This document shows positions 1-8,601 of a DNA stretch of 44,058 nt, piece after piece. The position numbers and the translations under genes were made by a program. The notes beneath the pieces were generated by a model. It was not told the origin of the DNA and ran no database searches. It worked only from the letters and a program-made list of their open reading frames with translations. The DNA is taken from positions 1 through 44,058 of the forward strand of contig CAISEB010000022.1 in the NCBI GenBank assembly GCA_903884235.1. The letters are read 5' to 3'. Each line of letters opens with the position of its first letter. Positions within the stretch are counted from its first letter, which is position 1. This stretch comes from an uncultured Pseudomonadota bacterium. Its GTDB lineage: Bacteria; Pseudomonadota; Gammaproteobacteria; Steroidobacterales; Steroidobacteraceae.

Positions 1-75
1 AACGTCCGCGAACAGGGTCTTCGCAGGGTCGCACCGGCGCTTGCCGAAGTCGAAATCGAGACCAGACAAAGTCAC
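1..75 (-). CDS. Partial hypothetical protein (N-terminal 25 codons)
   Basis: A minus-strand reading frame runs off the left edge. It opens with GTG at 75, preceded by AGGA six bases upstream, which is a good ribosome binding site. The 25 visible residues begin V-T-L-S-G-L-D-F-D-F-G-K and show no recognised domain or signal peptide. A second open frame starts at ATG 100 but lacks such a ribosome binding site. The gene would be divergent from the glycosidase at 219. Function unknown; the call rests only on the start signal and open frame. Confidence 0.35.
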   Translation of the reverse strand, partial: MTLSGLDFDFGKRRCDPAKTLFADV

Positions 76-218
76 GATTTATCCTAAACGGATCAATCAT
101 TTATGGGCGCGCCGCCCACTAACGTCCGGACACTACTGACTTTGGCTATAACTTAGTTTCCTGGTTCACGGGCGGATCGCACCCGCGGCGCCTCCGTCTA
201 CACTGGGGACACTCGCCG
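76..218. promoter_or_regulatory. Divergent intergenic region
   Basis: This 143-base gap separates the minus-strand partial gene from the plus-strand GH89 gene and is less GC-rich than its surroundings. A TATAAC box at 147-152 could serve as a -10 element for the glycosidase, but no -35 of reasonable quality lies at the right distance, so no promoter is claimed. Confidence 0.25.
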
Positions 219-2432
219 ATGGATCCATGGACACCGAGCATGAACCGAAGAAAGCTGCTGCTCGCCGGCGCAGCACTCGCGCTACCCCTTCGACTGCACG
301 CCCGCCCGGCATCTCCCTTCCCGGCCCCGGAGTGGATCGCCGCCGCCCGCGGCGTCCTCGAGCGATGGATCGGCGGCCGCGTGGTGGAGTTCGAACTGCT
401 GCCCCTGCATGGAGAGCCTGGCCAGGACGCCTTCGAATACTCGGCCCGTGGCGGCACGGTCCGCATCCACGGCACCAGCACGGTCGCCCTCGCCCGCGGT
501 GCCTACGAATACCTGCGACGCCACGGCGGCCGCCAGCGCGCCTGGAGCGCGGACGCGTCCGCCCTGCCCCGCCGCTTTCCCGACGCCGCGACGACACGCG
601 GTGCATCTCCTTTCTCGATGCGCCAGTACTTCAACGTCTGCACGTTCGGCTACACCACCGTCTGGTGGGACTGGGCCCGCTGGGAACGCGAGCTCGACTG
701 GATGGCCCTGCACGGCATCAACATGCCGCTCGCGATGACTGGCCAGGAGGCGATCTGGACGCGCGTCTGGGAGTCGTTCGGACTCGCACGCACGGACCTC
801 GACGGCTTCTTCACCGGGCCCGCATTCCTGCCGTGGCAACGGATGGGCAACGTGAACCGGCACGGCGGTCCGCTCGGCGACGCCTGGATGGCGGAGCAGG
901 TGCAGCTGCAGCATCGGATCCTGGCCCGCGCGCGGGAGCTCGGCATGCAGCCGATCGTGCCGGGCTTCTCCGGATTCGTGCCACCCGCCTACCACGGCCT
1001 GCATCCGGACGCCCGGATCGCCACCAATTCCAACTGGGCGCACTTCCCGGACGATCACCGCACGCGGACGCTGAGCCCGGCCGATCCTCGCTTCGTCGAG
1101 ATCGGCGCGAGCTACATCCGCGAATACGAGCGCGAGTACGGCCGTTGCGAGTACTACCTCGCCGACACCTTCAATGAACTCGACCCGCCCGTGAGCACGG
1201 AGCACCGCTACGACGAACTCGCGGCGTACGGCAACGCCGTCTACCGCTCGATCCACGCCGGCAACCCCGATGCGACCTGGGTCATGCAGGGATGGCTGTT
1301 CCACGATCACAAGGAGTTCTGGGACGGCCCGTCCGCGCGCGCGCTGCTGCGCGACGTGCCGGACGACCGGATGATCGTGCTCGACCTCTCGAACGAGCTG
1401 TTCCACGGCTGGGAGGAGCATGCACAGTTCTACGGCAAGCGCTGGATCTACAGCGTGATCCACAGCTTCGGCGGGAATACGCCCTGGCATGGAGACCTCG
1501 CGCTCTACGCCACGGATGCCGCCCGCACCCTCGCCGCCTGCCCGGGCAAGCACCTCGCCGGGTACGGCATGGCGCCGGAAGGCATCGAGAACAACGAGGT
1601 CGTCTACGAACTGATGACCGATGCCGCATGGAGCCGTGCGCCGATCGACGCCGAGACCTGGCTCGAGCAGTACCAGGTCGCCCGCTACGGCGTCGCGACG
1701 CCGGCCACCCGCCGCGCGTGGGCGCTGCTGCGCGAGGATGTCTTCTCGAAGACCATCTTCCTCTGCAAGCATGCCTTCCAGGGACGCCCTTCGGCCAAGC
1801 TGGTCGGCGACGTCCCGGCGAGCCAACATCTCGCGGAGGCGCTGGAACTCCTGCTCGCCGCGGCGCCCAGCCTGCTTGCCGAGCCGCTCTATCGCAACGA
1901 CCTGGTCGATGTCGCCTCGCGACGGGCCGGCATCGCGATCGACCAGCTGCTCGCGACCGCGATCGCGGCACACGCGGCCGGCGATGGCGATGGCCGGGAG
2001 CGGGCCGGCCGGGCAGCCCTCGAACTGATGGAGGATCTCGACGCGCTGCTCGCCACGCGTGCCGACCTGCGCCTCGAGCGGTGGATCGCCGCGGCGCGGG
2101 CCTGGGGACGCGACGAGGCCGAGCGCGACCTCTACGAACGCAACGCCCGGCTGCAGGTCACGACCTGGGGCGGCCCGGACCTGTTCGACTATGCGAGCAA
2201 GTTGTGGAGCGGCCTGGTCCGTGATTTCTACCAGCTGCGATGGGCCGCGTACTTCGGCCTCCTGCGCGCGGGGCGGACCGAAGCGCAGATCGAGCAAGAC
2301 CTCGCGCAGGTCGATGATTTCTGGACCCGGCGCAAGGTCCTGTCGCGCGAGCGAATTGCTCCGGACGTGCCCACCGCGATCCGTGCGCTCCTGCGCCGCA
2401 TCGGCGGCGGTCCAGCGGCCGCAATCGGCTAG
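219..2432 (+). CDS. Alpha-N-acetylglucosaminidase, GH89 (NAGLU-like), exported
   Basis: Family GH89 glycosidase of 737 residues, the usual size for NAGLU homologues, which remove terminal alpha-linked N-acetylglucosamine (in animals, from heparan sulfate). The N-terminus carries a twin-arginine-type signal (N-R-R-K-L-L-L then a hydrophobic run). The central domain has the family motifs Y-F-N-V-C-T-F-G-Y, W-E-R-E-L-D-W-M-A-L-H-G-I-N and A-D-T-F-N-E-L. Glu320 in that last motif matches the known acid/base; a Glu in A-P-E-G-I-E-N-N-E (454-460) falls where the nucleophile lies. A GGGGAC box eight bases before ATG 219 favours that start; ATG 240, right at the twin-arginine segment, is an alternative. 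It leads a plus-strand group with an aldolase-like gene and an MFS transporter, which suggests scavenging of an amino-sugar glycan. The natural substrate cannot be read from the sequence. Confidence 0.9.
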   Translation: MDPWTPSMNRRKLLLAGAALALPLRLHARPASPFPAPEWIAAARGVLERWIGGRVVEFELLPLHGEPGQDAFEYSARGGTVRIHGTSTVALARGAYEYLRRHGGRQRAWSADASALPRRFPDAATTRGASPFSMRQYFNVCTFGYTTVWWDWARWERELDWMALHGINMPLAMTGQEAIWTRVWESFGLARTDLDGFFTGPAFLPWQRMGNVNRHGGPLGDAWMAEQVQLQHRILARARELGMQPIVPGFSGFVPPAYHGLHPDARIATNSNWAHFPDDHRTRTLSPADPRFVEIGASYIREYEREYGRCEYYLADTFNELDPPVSTEHRYDELAAYGNAVYRSIHAGNPDATWVMQGWLFHDHKEFWDGPSARALLRDVPDDRMIVLDLSNELFHGWEEHAQFYGKRWIYSVIHSFGGNTPWHGDLALYATDAARTLAACPGKHLAGYGMAPEGIENNEVVYELMTDAAWSRAPIDAETWLEQYQVARYGVATPATRRAWALLREDVFSKTIFLCKHAFQGRPSAKLVGDVPASQHLAEALELLLAAAPSLLAEPLYRNDLVDVASRRAGIAIDQLLATAIAAHAAGDGDGRERAGRAALELMEDLDALLATRADLRLERWIAAARAWGRDEAERDLYERNARLQVTTWGGPDLFDYASKLWSGLVRDFYQLRWAAYFGLLRAGRTEAQIEQDLAQVDDFWTRRKVLSRERIAPDVPTAIRALLRRIGGGPAAAIG

Positions 2433-2467
2433 ACTCGGGCGATGGGCCTTGGGGCGATTTCGCCCTG

Positions 2468-2605
2468 GTGCCCTGCCGGACGCTGGTTGTCGACGGCAAC
2501 CTCGCGATCGACGATCATCCACCCCAGCCTTGGCTCGCGGCGGTGGACGCCTGGAAACGGCTTCCCGACCCCGGCGCGGGCGGCGATGGAGGAGATCAGA
2601 CGTGA
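2468..2605 (+). CDS. Possible small protein, unknown function
   Basis: Between the glycosidase and the aldolase-like gene lies a frame with coding-like codon use (G or C in about three quarters of third positions). It can start at GTG 2468 and ends with TGA at 2603-2605, overlapping the GTG start of the next gene in the GTGA arrangement used repeatedly in this window. The product would be 45 residues, with the stretch R-T-L-V-V-D-G-N-L-A-I-D-D and no signal or membrane segment. No convincing ribosome binding site precedes 2468. It could be chance, a small gene, or the 3' remnant of a decayed gene. Confidence 0.25.
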   Translation: MPCRTLVVDGNLAIDDHPPQPWLAAVDAWKRLPDPGAGGDGGDQT

Positions 2606-3369
2606 ACGCGCAAGTCCGCCCCTCGAGCGACCCCCTGACGGCCGACGAACTCTGGCAGATGCGAGTGGACCTCGCGGCCGCGTTCAGGCTCGCCGCGGCG
2701 ATGGACTGGCACGAGGCGGTGGGCAATCACTTCAGCCTCGCGGTCTCGGCAGACGGCACGAAGTTCCTGCTCAATCCGAAGGCCCGTCACTTCTCGACGA
2801 TCCGCGCCAGCGAGCTGCTGCTCCTCGACAGCATGGATGCCGATACGATGAAGCGCCCGGATGCGCCGGACCCGTCGGCGTGGTGCATCCACGGGCGCAT
2901 CCACGCCAGCGTGCCGGCTGCCCGCTGCGTCCTGCACGTCCATCCTCCGTATGGCACCGCGCTCGCAGCACTCGCCGACCCGTCCATCAAGCCCGTCGAC
3001 CAGAATTCGGCGCGCTTCTACAACCGCATCGCGACCGACCTCGGCTACGACGGCCTTGCCGACTTCCACGAGGAAGGAGAGCGCCTCGTCCGGGTGCTCG
3101 GTACGAAGCGCCACATGATGATGGGCAATCACGGCGTGCTCGTGACCGGCGATTCGGTCGCCGAGACGTTCGACGACCTGTACTTCCTGGAGCGCGCCGC
3201 ACGCACGCTTGTCCTCGCCTACTCGACCGGGCAGCCCCTGAATGTCATGCCGGATGCGCTCGCCGAGAAGACCGCACGAGGCTGGGAGTCGTACAAGGAC
3301 GACGCCTACGCCCACTTCTCCGCGCTGAAGGCCAGCCTCGACCGGACCGATCCGAGCTACGCGACGTGA
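2602..3369 (+). CDS. Class II aldolase/adducin family protein
   Basis: 255-residue cytoplasmic protein of the class II aldolase/adducin fold. The zinc-binding histidines of the family are visible in H-V-H-P-P-Y-G (His112, His114) and G-N-H-G-V-L-V (His177). In sugar-phosphate aldolases such as FucA a catalytic Glu occurs in a P-S-S-E motif; here the matching stretch reads P-S-A-W-C-I-H, so that Glu is missing, as in the adducin-like branch. A metal-dependent role other than classical aldol cleavage is therefore possible. The GTG start at 2602 is chosen because GGAGGAGA lies just upstream at 2588-2595. Same strand and close to the GH89 and MFS genes, probably one transcription unit. Substrate unknown. 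Confidence 0.85.
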   Translation: MNAQVRPSSDPLTADELWQMRVDLAAAFRLAAAMDWHEAVGNHFSLAVSADGTKFLLNPKARHFSTIRASELLLLDSMDADTMKRPDAPDPSAWCIHGRIHASVPAARCVLHVHPPYGTALAALADPSIKPVDQNSARFYNRIATDLGYDGLADFHEEGERLVRVLGTKRHMMMGNHGVLVTGDSVAETFDDLYFLERAARTLVLAYSTGQPLNVMPDALAEKTARGWESYKDDAYAHFSALKASLDRTDPSYAT

Positions 3370-3390
3370 GCGACCGCCACGTGAACGGAC

Positions 3391-3408
3391 GGCGGCGCTG
3401 ACGCCGCC
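3391..3408 (+). promoter_or_regulatory. Hairpin abutting the MFS start codon
   Basis: A perfect 7-bp stem (GGCGGCG / CGCCGCC) with a CTGA loop ends one base before the GTG at 3409. It occupies the place where a ribosome binding site would be expected and could limit translation of the transporter. No T-run follows, so it is not a typical terminator. Confidence 0.35.
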
Positions 3409-4569
3409 GTGGATCCGCGCGACCACGTTCGCACCAACCTCGTCGCCGGCGCGCTGACGAGCACGCACCTGACGATCCGGACGCTGATGCCGTTGCTGCT
3501 TGCGGCACTCGGTACGGCCTACGGCTTTGCGGAAGGCCGGCTAGGCGATCTCGGTGCCGCCTACAGCGCAGGGGCGACGCTCGCCGCGATGACCTCGCCG
3601 TGGTGGATGTCGGGATTGCAGATGCGGATGCCTGCTCTGGCGCTGCTCGGCATCGGGATCGCCGCGGTCGGCGGCATGCTGCTCGTGCAGCACTTCTGGC
3701 CGCTGATGCTGCTGTTTGCGCTCGCCGGCGTGGGGCATGGTGGCGTATTCGCGCTGATGATCACGCTGCTGTCCCGCACCGACGACCCAAATCGCTCCTA
3801 CGGGTGGCAGTGGTGCCTTGGTAGCGTACCCGGCATCGTCCTCGTCTATGCGGCCCCGGCGTTGTCGACTCCCGCCACAGGCCTGCTCGTGACCTTCGGG
3901 CTCGTGCTCGCCTCGAACATGGTGGCAGGCCTGCCCGCACTGCGCCTGCCCGCCCGGCTCGAACCGATAGGCACGACGGTGGGCACGCGGCACACCCAGG
4001 CGGCCACGGAGCCCGCCTGGCCGCTCGCGCTCGGGCTCTTCGCCGTCCTCGCGACCTACTCGGGCGTCACCGGCGCGTGGGCATTCTTCGGGCGCGTCGC
4101 CCTCGCCAATGGCCTCGGCAGCGTGTACCCGGGCATCGTGCTGGCGATCGCGACGGCCGCGTCCAGCGCCGTGTCGCTGCTCGCCGGCGAAGCCGGCAAC
4201 CGCGGCTCGAGACCACTGCCGATGCTGGTGGCGGCGCTCGGACTGTTCGCGACCCTGCTGCTGGTCGCGCTGCAACCCAACCGCATCGGCTACGGCATCG
4301 GCGTCGTCACGTCGATCGCGCTCGCGGGATGGCTGCTACCTCTCGTGGTCGGCATCGTCCCGAAGCTCGATCCGACGGGTCGCGCGGCGGGCCTGCCGGC
4401 GGCCGCGCTCGGCGTGGGCGCCGTCACGGGCCCCGCGATCGCGGGCCACGTGTACCAGGCGGCCGGATCCCTGACGATGCTGGTCGTGGCCGGCGGGACG
4501 ACGCTTGCCGGGCTCCTCGCGTACGTGGCGGTGCATGGCCGCGCGTTCGCCCGACACGCCGTACGCTGA
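3409..4569 (+). CDS. MFS transporter
   Basis: 386-residue integral membrane protein with about twelve hydrophobic segments and the loop pattern of major facilitator superfamily transporters, a normal length for the family. The GTG at 3409 gives V-D-P-R-D-H-V-R before the first membrane segment; the next internal start would truncate the protein. There are 39 bases between the aldolase-like stop and this start, holding a stable hairpin. Its place after the GH89 glycosidase and aldolase-like gene suggests uptake of a sugar or sugar acid released by the exported glycosidase, but no substrate motif is visible. It ends three bases before the convergent GNAT gene. Confidence 0.85.
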   Translation: MDPRDHVRTNLVAGALTSTHLTIRTLMPLLLAALGTAYGFAEGRLGDLGAAYSAGATLAAMTSPWWMSGLQMRMPALALLGIGIAAVGGMLLVQHFWPLMLLFALAGVGHGGVFALMITLLSRTDDPNRSYGWQWCLGSVPGIVLVYAAPALSTPATGLLVTFGLVLASNMVAGLPALRLPARLEPIGTTVGTRHTQAATEPAWPLALGLFAVLATYSGVTGAWAFFGRVALANGLGSVYPGIVLAIATAASSAVSLLAGEAGNRGSRPLPMLVAALGLFATLLLVALQPNRIGYGIGVVTSIALAGWLLPLVVGIVPKLDPTGRAAGLPAAALGVGAVTGPAIAGHVYQAAGSLTMLVVAGGTTLAGLLAYVAVHGRAFARHAVR

Positions 4570-4572
4570 ACT

Positions 4573-5223
4573 TCAGCGCAGCGTCATGCGCCGATGATCG
4601 GCGACTGCGCCATCGCGGTTGCCGAGCCGCGAGCGGCGCAGCACCGCGACGCTGAAGCCGAGGCGCTCGTAGAGCGCCTCGGCACGTGGATTGGTGACGG
4701 CGACATCCAGCGCGACGACATCGTGCCGAGCGGGATCGCGACGCTGCAGCAGCGCCTCGACGAGGCGCGTGCCGATGCCGGCACCGCGCAGTGCCGGCAC
4801 GACGCCGAGGTGCGCGAGATAGAGCTCGTTCGGCTTCGGCGGACGGATCACGCCCTCAGTGCGCAGCCCCCTGATGATGACGCCGATACCGGCGAACGGG
4901 CCGTAGAACCCCAGGATCTGTCGCGCCGCGGCCAGCGTGAAGGCAAGTGCGGCACTGCCGTCGAATGCGGCGCCCACCGCCGCGACGTGGCCGCGCAGCA
5001 GTGCAACCTCGTGCGCGCGGTAACTGAACTCACCCGCTTCGTCCGCGAACGCATGCTGCAGGAACGCCTGCGCCTTGCCGGCACCGAACACGTAGTCGAA
5101 TGCCGAAGGCCCCGAGCTGTAGATCAGCGGCACCGCGACATCCGCATCGGCGGGCATCGCGGGCCGGAACCCGAGCACGGCCGGGGCCGTGCCGAGATCA
5201 TCTTCCGAAGCCGCCGTGGTCAA
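4573..5223 (-). CDS. GNAT family N-acetyltransferase
   Basis: 216-residue GNAT protein. The acetyl-CoA-binding motif A is seen as L-G-V-V-P-A-L-R-G-A-G-I-G-T-R-L at roughly residues 138-153, followed by V-A-L-D-V-A-V-T-N-P-R-A-E-A-L-Y-E-R-L-G-F, the usual C-terminal beta4-alpha4 signature. These enzymes move an acetyl group from acetyl-CoA to an amine; the acceptor is not predictable here. TTG at 5223 is the start, with AAGGG upstream. The N-terminal half resembles GNATs that carry an extra helical segment. It converges on the MFS gene and lies upstream of the beta-helix gene end, with no clear functional tie to either. Confidence 0.85.
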   Translation of the reverse strand: MTTAASEDDLGTAPAVLGFRPAMPADADVAVPLIYSSGPSAFDYVFGAGKAQAFLQHAFADEAGEFSYRAHEVALLRGHVAAVGAAFDGSAALAFTLAAARQILGFYGPFAGIGVIIRGLRTEGVIRPPKPNELYLAHLGVVPALRGAGIGTRLVEALLQRRDPARHDVVALDVAVTNPRAEALYERLGFSVAVLRRSRLGNRDGAVADHRRMTLR

Positions 5224-5247
5224 TGCGCACCCTTCCCTATGCGATGT

Positions 5248-6807
5248 TCAGCGGGACGCCGATGGTGCGGCCGCAGGAGCAGTTGCCGGCGGCTTCGAGT
5301 TCACCGTCAGCAGGTACTGCGCGACGGCGAGCCTCAGCTCGGGGCTCAGGTGGTCCTGCTTCGGCATCGGCGGGAAATCCTCGCGCTTCTTGGTGGGGTT
5401 CGCGATGTAGTCTGCGATGCCCTGCGGATTCCCGGCGTACAGCGCCTGGATGATCTGCGTGGGCGGACCGACCATGCGGACGTTGTAGGCGTGGCAGCCG
5501 GCACACACCGACGAGTAGATCAGCTTGCCGCGATCGGCGGCCGTGATCGGCCGCGCGGGCGCAGGCTGGTCGAGCAGGTACGAGCCGATGTCGGCCGAGC
5601 TCTTGCGCGCGCACGTGCCCCAGCTGCCGACGTTCAGGCTCTTCAGCGTCCCGGGCGCGCCCAGGCAGCTGCCCGTGCCCCCGCCGACCGTCACGAGGTC
5701 CGGACCTTCGCGGGTCAGGTTGGCGGCCATCAGCGCCCGGACTTCCTTGATCGGATCGGTGCCGTTGTTGTCGAACAGGTTCCACAGCACCGAGACGCGA
5801 TCCGGATTCGGATCAGCCTCCGGATCCGGCGTGATGTTGGCGAAGGACTTGTGGTCGGCGACGATGATGCCCGCGTTCTTGTTGTCGCGGATGAAGTTGT
5901 TTTCGATGATCACGTCGTCCGCCGCCATCACGATGATGCCAGTGCCACTCGGGACACCGGAGACGATCGAGCCGGGAGCGCCGAAATTCTTGTGGTTGTT
6001 GCCGACGACGAAGTTGTTGCGGATCACGACATCGAACGTCGTCTTGATCGGCAGGCCCGGCGTGATGAACGTGAGGATGCCGCCGGCATTGTCGTAGGCC
6101 GTGTTGTTCTCGACGATGGCGTGACGGGAGTTCTCGATCTCGATGCCGGCAACGTTGCCGTGCACCTCGTTGTGCGCCACCTCGATGTTGTCGCACATGC
6201 CGACGTAGATGGCCGCATCCTCGATACCGACGAGTTCGTTGTATTCGATCAGTCCGTTCTGCGCGAACTCGGGGAAGATGCCGTAGACGCCGGAATTCGA
6301 GATCCGGTTGTGCCGGATCACGAAGTTGTTGCCGGCCTGGCCCATGATCGCGTTGCCCTTGTAGTTCACGATGTGCAGGTTCTCCACCCGCACGCCGTTG
6401 CCCGAGTACAGCACCGCGTCGTTGCGCTTGCCCTCGCCATCGAAGGTCGGCCAGTCGCTGCCATGGATCACGCCGACCAGCGCGATGTTGTCCTTGTCGA
6501 TGTAGACCGTCTGGTGGTACGTGCCGGGCAGCACCTGGATCGTGTCGCCCGGTTGCGCCTTCTCGACGACCGCCTGGATCGACTCCTCGGGCTTCACGAC
6601 CCACACGTGCCCGCCCGCCTGGCCGGCCTCGGGCAGGGACCCAGGCGTCGCACCACCCCCCTTGCCGCGCGCGCTCGAGAGCGCCGAGGCCGTCGATTCC
6701 ACCGGGGCTGTCGCGGTGGCGATCACGGTCCGGCGTGCATACAGGTAGCCGCCACCCGCAGCGACGAGGGCAATCAGGACTGCACTCAATAGGGCTTTGC
6801 TGTTCAA
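5248..6807 (-). CDS. Exported parallel beta-helix protein with C-terminal cytochrome c domain
   Basis: 519 residues. An N-terminal membrane/signal segment (about 5-25) leads to a low-complexity linker, then a right-handed parallel beta-helix (about 68-345) of repeated rungs such as V-I-R-H-N-R-I, A-I-V-E-N-N-T-A and V-I-I-E-N-N-F-I. A C-terminal cytochrome c domain has heme motif C-A-G-C-H at 435-439 and a candidate Met ligand in F-P-P-M-P. TTG at 6807 has GGAGA upstream. It is the last gene of an operon with a TonB receptor, a diheme c4-like cytochrome and a MauG-like protein; 19 bases separate it from the MauG-like gene. From memory, a beta-helix family (TIGR03805) is known to pair with a second exported family of unknown role, sometimes as a fusion. 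Function unknown; I infer a periplasmic or surface electron-transfer protein. Confidence 0.85.
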   Translation of the reverse strand: MNSKALLSAVLIALVAAGGGYLYARRTVIATATAPVESTASALSSARGKGGGATPGSLPEAGQAGGHVWVVKPEESIQAVVEKAQPGDTIQVLPGTYHQTVYIDKDNIALVGVIHGSDWPTFDGEGKRNDAVLYSGNGVRVENLHIVNYKGNAIMGQAGNNFVIRHNRISNSGVYGIFPEFAQNGLIEYNELVGIEDAAIYVGMCDNIEVAHNEVHGNVAGIEIENSRHAIVENNTAYDNAGGILTFITPGLPIKTTFDVVIRNNFVVGNNHKNFGAPGSIVSGVPSGTGIIVMAADDVIIENNFIRDNKNAGIIVADHKSFANITPDPEADPNPDRVSVLWNLFDNNGTDPIKEVRALMAANLTREGPDLVTVGGGTGSCLGAPGTLKSLNVGSWGTCARKSSADIGSYLLDQPAPARPITAADRGKLIYSSVCAGCHAYNVRMVGPPTQIIQALYAGNPQGIADYIANPTKKREDFPPMPKQDHLSPELRLAVAQYLLTVNSKPPATAPAAAPSASR

Positions 6808-6826
6808 GTTGGTCTCCGTCGGGGGC

Positions 6827-7972
6827 TCAGGTCGCAGGCGGCAGGCCCGACGGCACGGCCGTCGGTGTCGCCGGTAGGAAGGTCTGGTCGGTCAGCGTCG
6901 CGAGAAAGTCGACAAGCCGGTCGAGCTCGGCGGCGGACAGGTGCGGTTCCCAGATGTGCCAATGCAGCTGCAGGTGCTCGCCCTTCGGCACCGCGTGGCC
7001 GCGCCCGCCGGTGTAGAACCCCACCGTCTCGCGCAGCGTGGCGAACTGACCCGCGTGGCCGTAGGGTGCCGACAGCGCGACATTGCGAAGGCTAGGTACC
7101 CGGAACCCACCACGCAGGCCGGGAATGCCGGTGACGGCGCCGGCGCCGGGATCGAGTGCGTGCCCGCGGGGCTCCGGCATGCCGATCACCGCGATCTGCT
7201 GGTTCGTGAACAGCGGCGGCGTATGGCACTCGCCGCAACGCGCGACGAACGACCGGAACACGTTGAGCCCCTCGATTTCAGGCGTCGTCAGCGCGTCGTG
7301 CACCCCATGGGCGTACAGGTCGTAGCGGCTATTGAGCGAGACGAGCGTCGATTCGAATGCGGCGAGCGCCGTGTACACCTGCGTGGACTGGATGGATTGC
7401 GTCCCGGGGAATGCCTGTGAGAACAGGTCCCGGTAGGCGGCCACGGCGTTCAGCGCCGCCTCGAGCTTCCCGGGCGTCGTCCCCATCTCGCGTTCGCCGT
7501 AGAGCGGCCCCTGCACCTGCTCCTCGAGTGAATGGGCGCGCCCATCCCAGAACAATTTCTGCAGGAAACCGACGTTCCAAAGGCTCGGCGCATTGCGCCT
7601 GACTTCATGGCCACCGACGCCGACGCTGAGCGCGCGCGGATCCGCGAAGCCGTGTCCCGGGCGATGACAGCTCGCGCACGCGACCTGCCCGGTTGCGGAC
7701 AGGACAGGATCGAAGAACAGGTAGCGACCGAGGTCGATCTGTGCCGGCGTGAAACCATCCCGGAACGCCGGCAACCCCGCCTTCAGTCCGCCAACGCCGG
7801 CGCCGGCAAGCGAGGCGTAGTCCTGGTAGGGCGTATGCAGGCGGCACCGTCCCTGCTCGAGCGCGAAGCTCGCGGGGCACCCGCGCGACAGCGCGATCGG
7901 GGCGACAGGCCCGGCGACCGACGCGGCAGTCGTGCCGACGAGCGCGGCCAGCAGGACGATCGTCCGATTCAC
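6827..7972 (-). CDS. Diheme cytochrome c peroxidase / MauG-like protein
   Basis: 381-residue exported diheme protein with a signal peptide (about 1-20). Heme motifs are C-A-S-C-H (99-103) and C-G-E-C-H (246-250), with the family stretches L-G-R-Y-L-F-F-D-P, R-N-A-P-S-L-W-N-V and P-Y-G-H-A-G-Q-F-A-T-L. This family includes bacterial cytochrome c peroxidases and MauG, which oxidises tryptophans in a partner protein. The length and motifs fit the broad CCP/MauG group and do not tell the two roles apart. The GTG start (7972) overlaps the stop of the c4-like cytochrome in a GTGA arrangement, so translation is coupled. The beta-helix protein downstream could be its electron partner or its substrate (inference). 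Confidence 0.9.
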   Translation of the reverse strand: MNRTIVLLAALVGTTAASVAGPVAPIALSRGCPASFALEQGRCRLHTPYQDYASLAGAGVGGLKAGLPAFRDGFTPAQIDLGRYLFFDPVLSATGQVACASCHRPGHGFADPRALSVGVGGHEVRRNAPSLWNVGFLQKLFWDGRAHSLEEQVQGPLYGEREMGTTPGKLEAALNAVAAYRDLFSQAFPGTQSIQSTQVYTALAAFESTLVSLNSRYDLYAHGVHDALTTPEIEGLNVFRSFVARCGECHTPPLFTNQQIAVIGMPEPRGHALDPGAGAVTGIPGLRGGFRVPSLRNVALSAPYGHAGQFATLRETVGFYTGGRGHAVPKGEHLQLHWHIWEPHLSAAELDRLVDFLATLTDQTFLPATPTAVPSGLPPAT

Positions 7973-8601
7973 GGTCGCAGGCTGGCCGCGTAGGCGATGA
8001 CATCGCGGGCGGCCGCCGCATCCGGCAGCATCGCCGTCACCGCGCGCATCTGGGCGCCGTACCGGTCTGCGGGCTGGGCACCGCGGGTTCCACCCGCGAA
8101 GGCGGCGAGCTGCCGGGACAGGTACGGGACCGACTGCCCCGCAATGCGCGGCGCGCCAAGCGCCGCATTGCCCTGGCCCTTGCCGCCGTGGCAGGCACCG
8201 CAGATTGCGTTGAAATAGTTGCGCCCGTTGTCATTGGTCGCGGCAGCCGTGCCCGGCAACGGCGCCGGCATCCCGGCGACGAAGGCCGCGACGCCCTTGC
8301 GGTCGGCCTCCGACGCGAGCAGGGTCGTCGCAGAGGCGCGCATGGTCGCCCCGAACGTATCGCCGGGCTTCGCGCCACGTGCGCCGCCGGCGAACGCCTG
8401 CAGCTGCCGCTCCAGGTAAGGGGCATCGAGTCCCGCGATGGCGGGGGCGCCGGTAGCGGCGACCCCCTCGCCGCGCGCCCCGTGGCACGCGACGCACTTG
8501 GCATACAGCGCCTTGCCATCGACGGCGTACGCCGGCGCCGCCCCGGCCACCACGAAGGCGACCAGGGCGAACCACGCCGGCCCGTGATCAGAACGCGGCA
8601 T
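7969..8601 (-). CDS. Diheme cytochrome c4-like protein
   Basis: 210-residue exported cytochrome with a signal peptide (about 8-26) and two homologous halves. Each half has a heme motif, C-V-A-C-H at 36-40 and C-G-A-C-H at 134-138, followed by the paired stretch P-Y-L-x-R-Q-L-x-A-F-A-G-G seen in c4-type cytochromes. It likely carries electrons in the periplasm between membrane complexes and the neighbouring peroxidase-like protein. The start at 8601 is chosen because it puts the signal peptide at the N-terminus and overlaps the TonB receptor stop by 14 bases; a longer open frame to 8685 lies wholly inside the receptor gene. The stop overlaps the next start. Confidence 0.9.
   Translation of the reverse strand: MPRSDHGPAWFALVAFVVAGAAPAYAVDGKALYAKCVACHGARGEGVAATGAPAIAGLDAPYLERQLQAFAGGARGAKPGDTFGATMRASATTLLASEADRKGVAAFVAGMPAPLPGTAAATNDNGRNYFNAICGACHGGKGQGNAALGAPRIAGQSVPYLSRQLAAFAGGTRGAQPADRYGAQMRAVTAMLPDAAAARDVIAYAASLRP

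Noticed and set aside
282-2726. Minus-strand open frame across the GH89 gene
   Set aside because: Antisense shadow of a gene with conserved GH89 catalytic motifs.
4594-6792. Plus-strand open frame across the GNAT and beta-helix genes
   Set aside because: Antisense shadow; the minus strand shows acetyltransferase, beta-helix and heme motifs.
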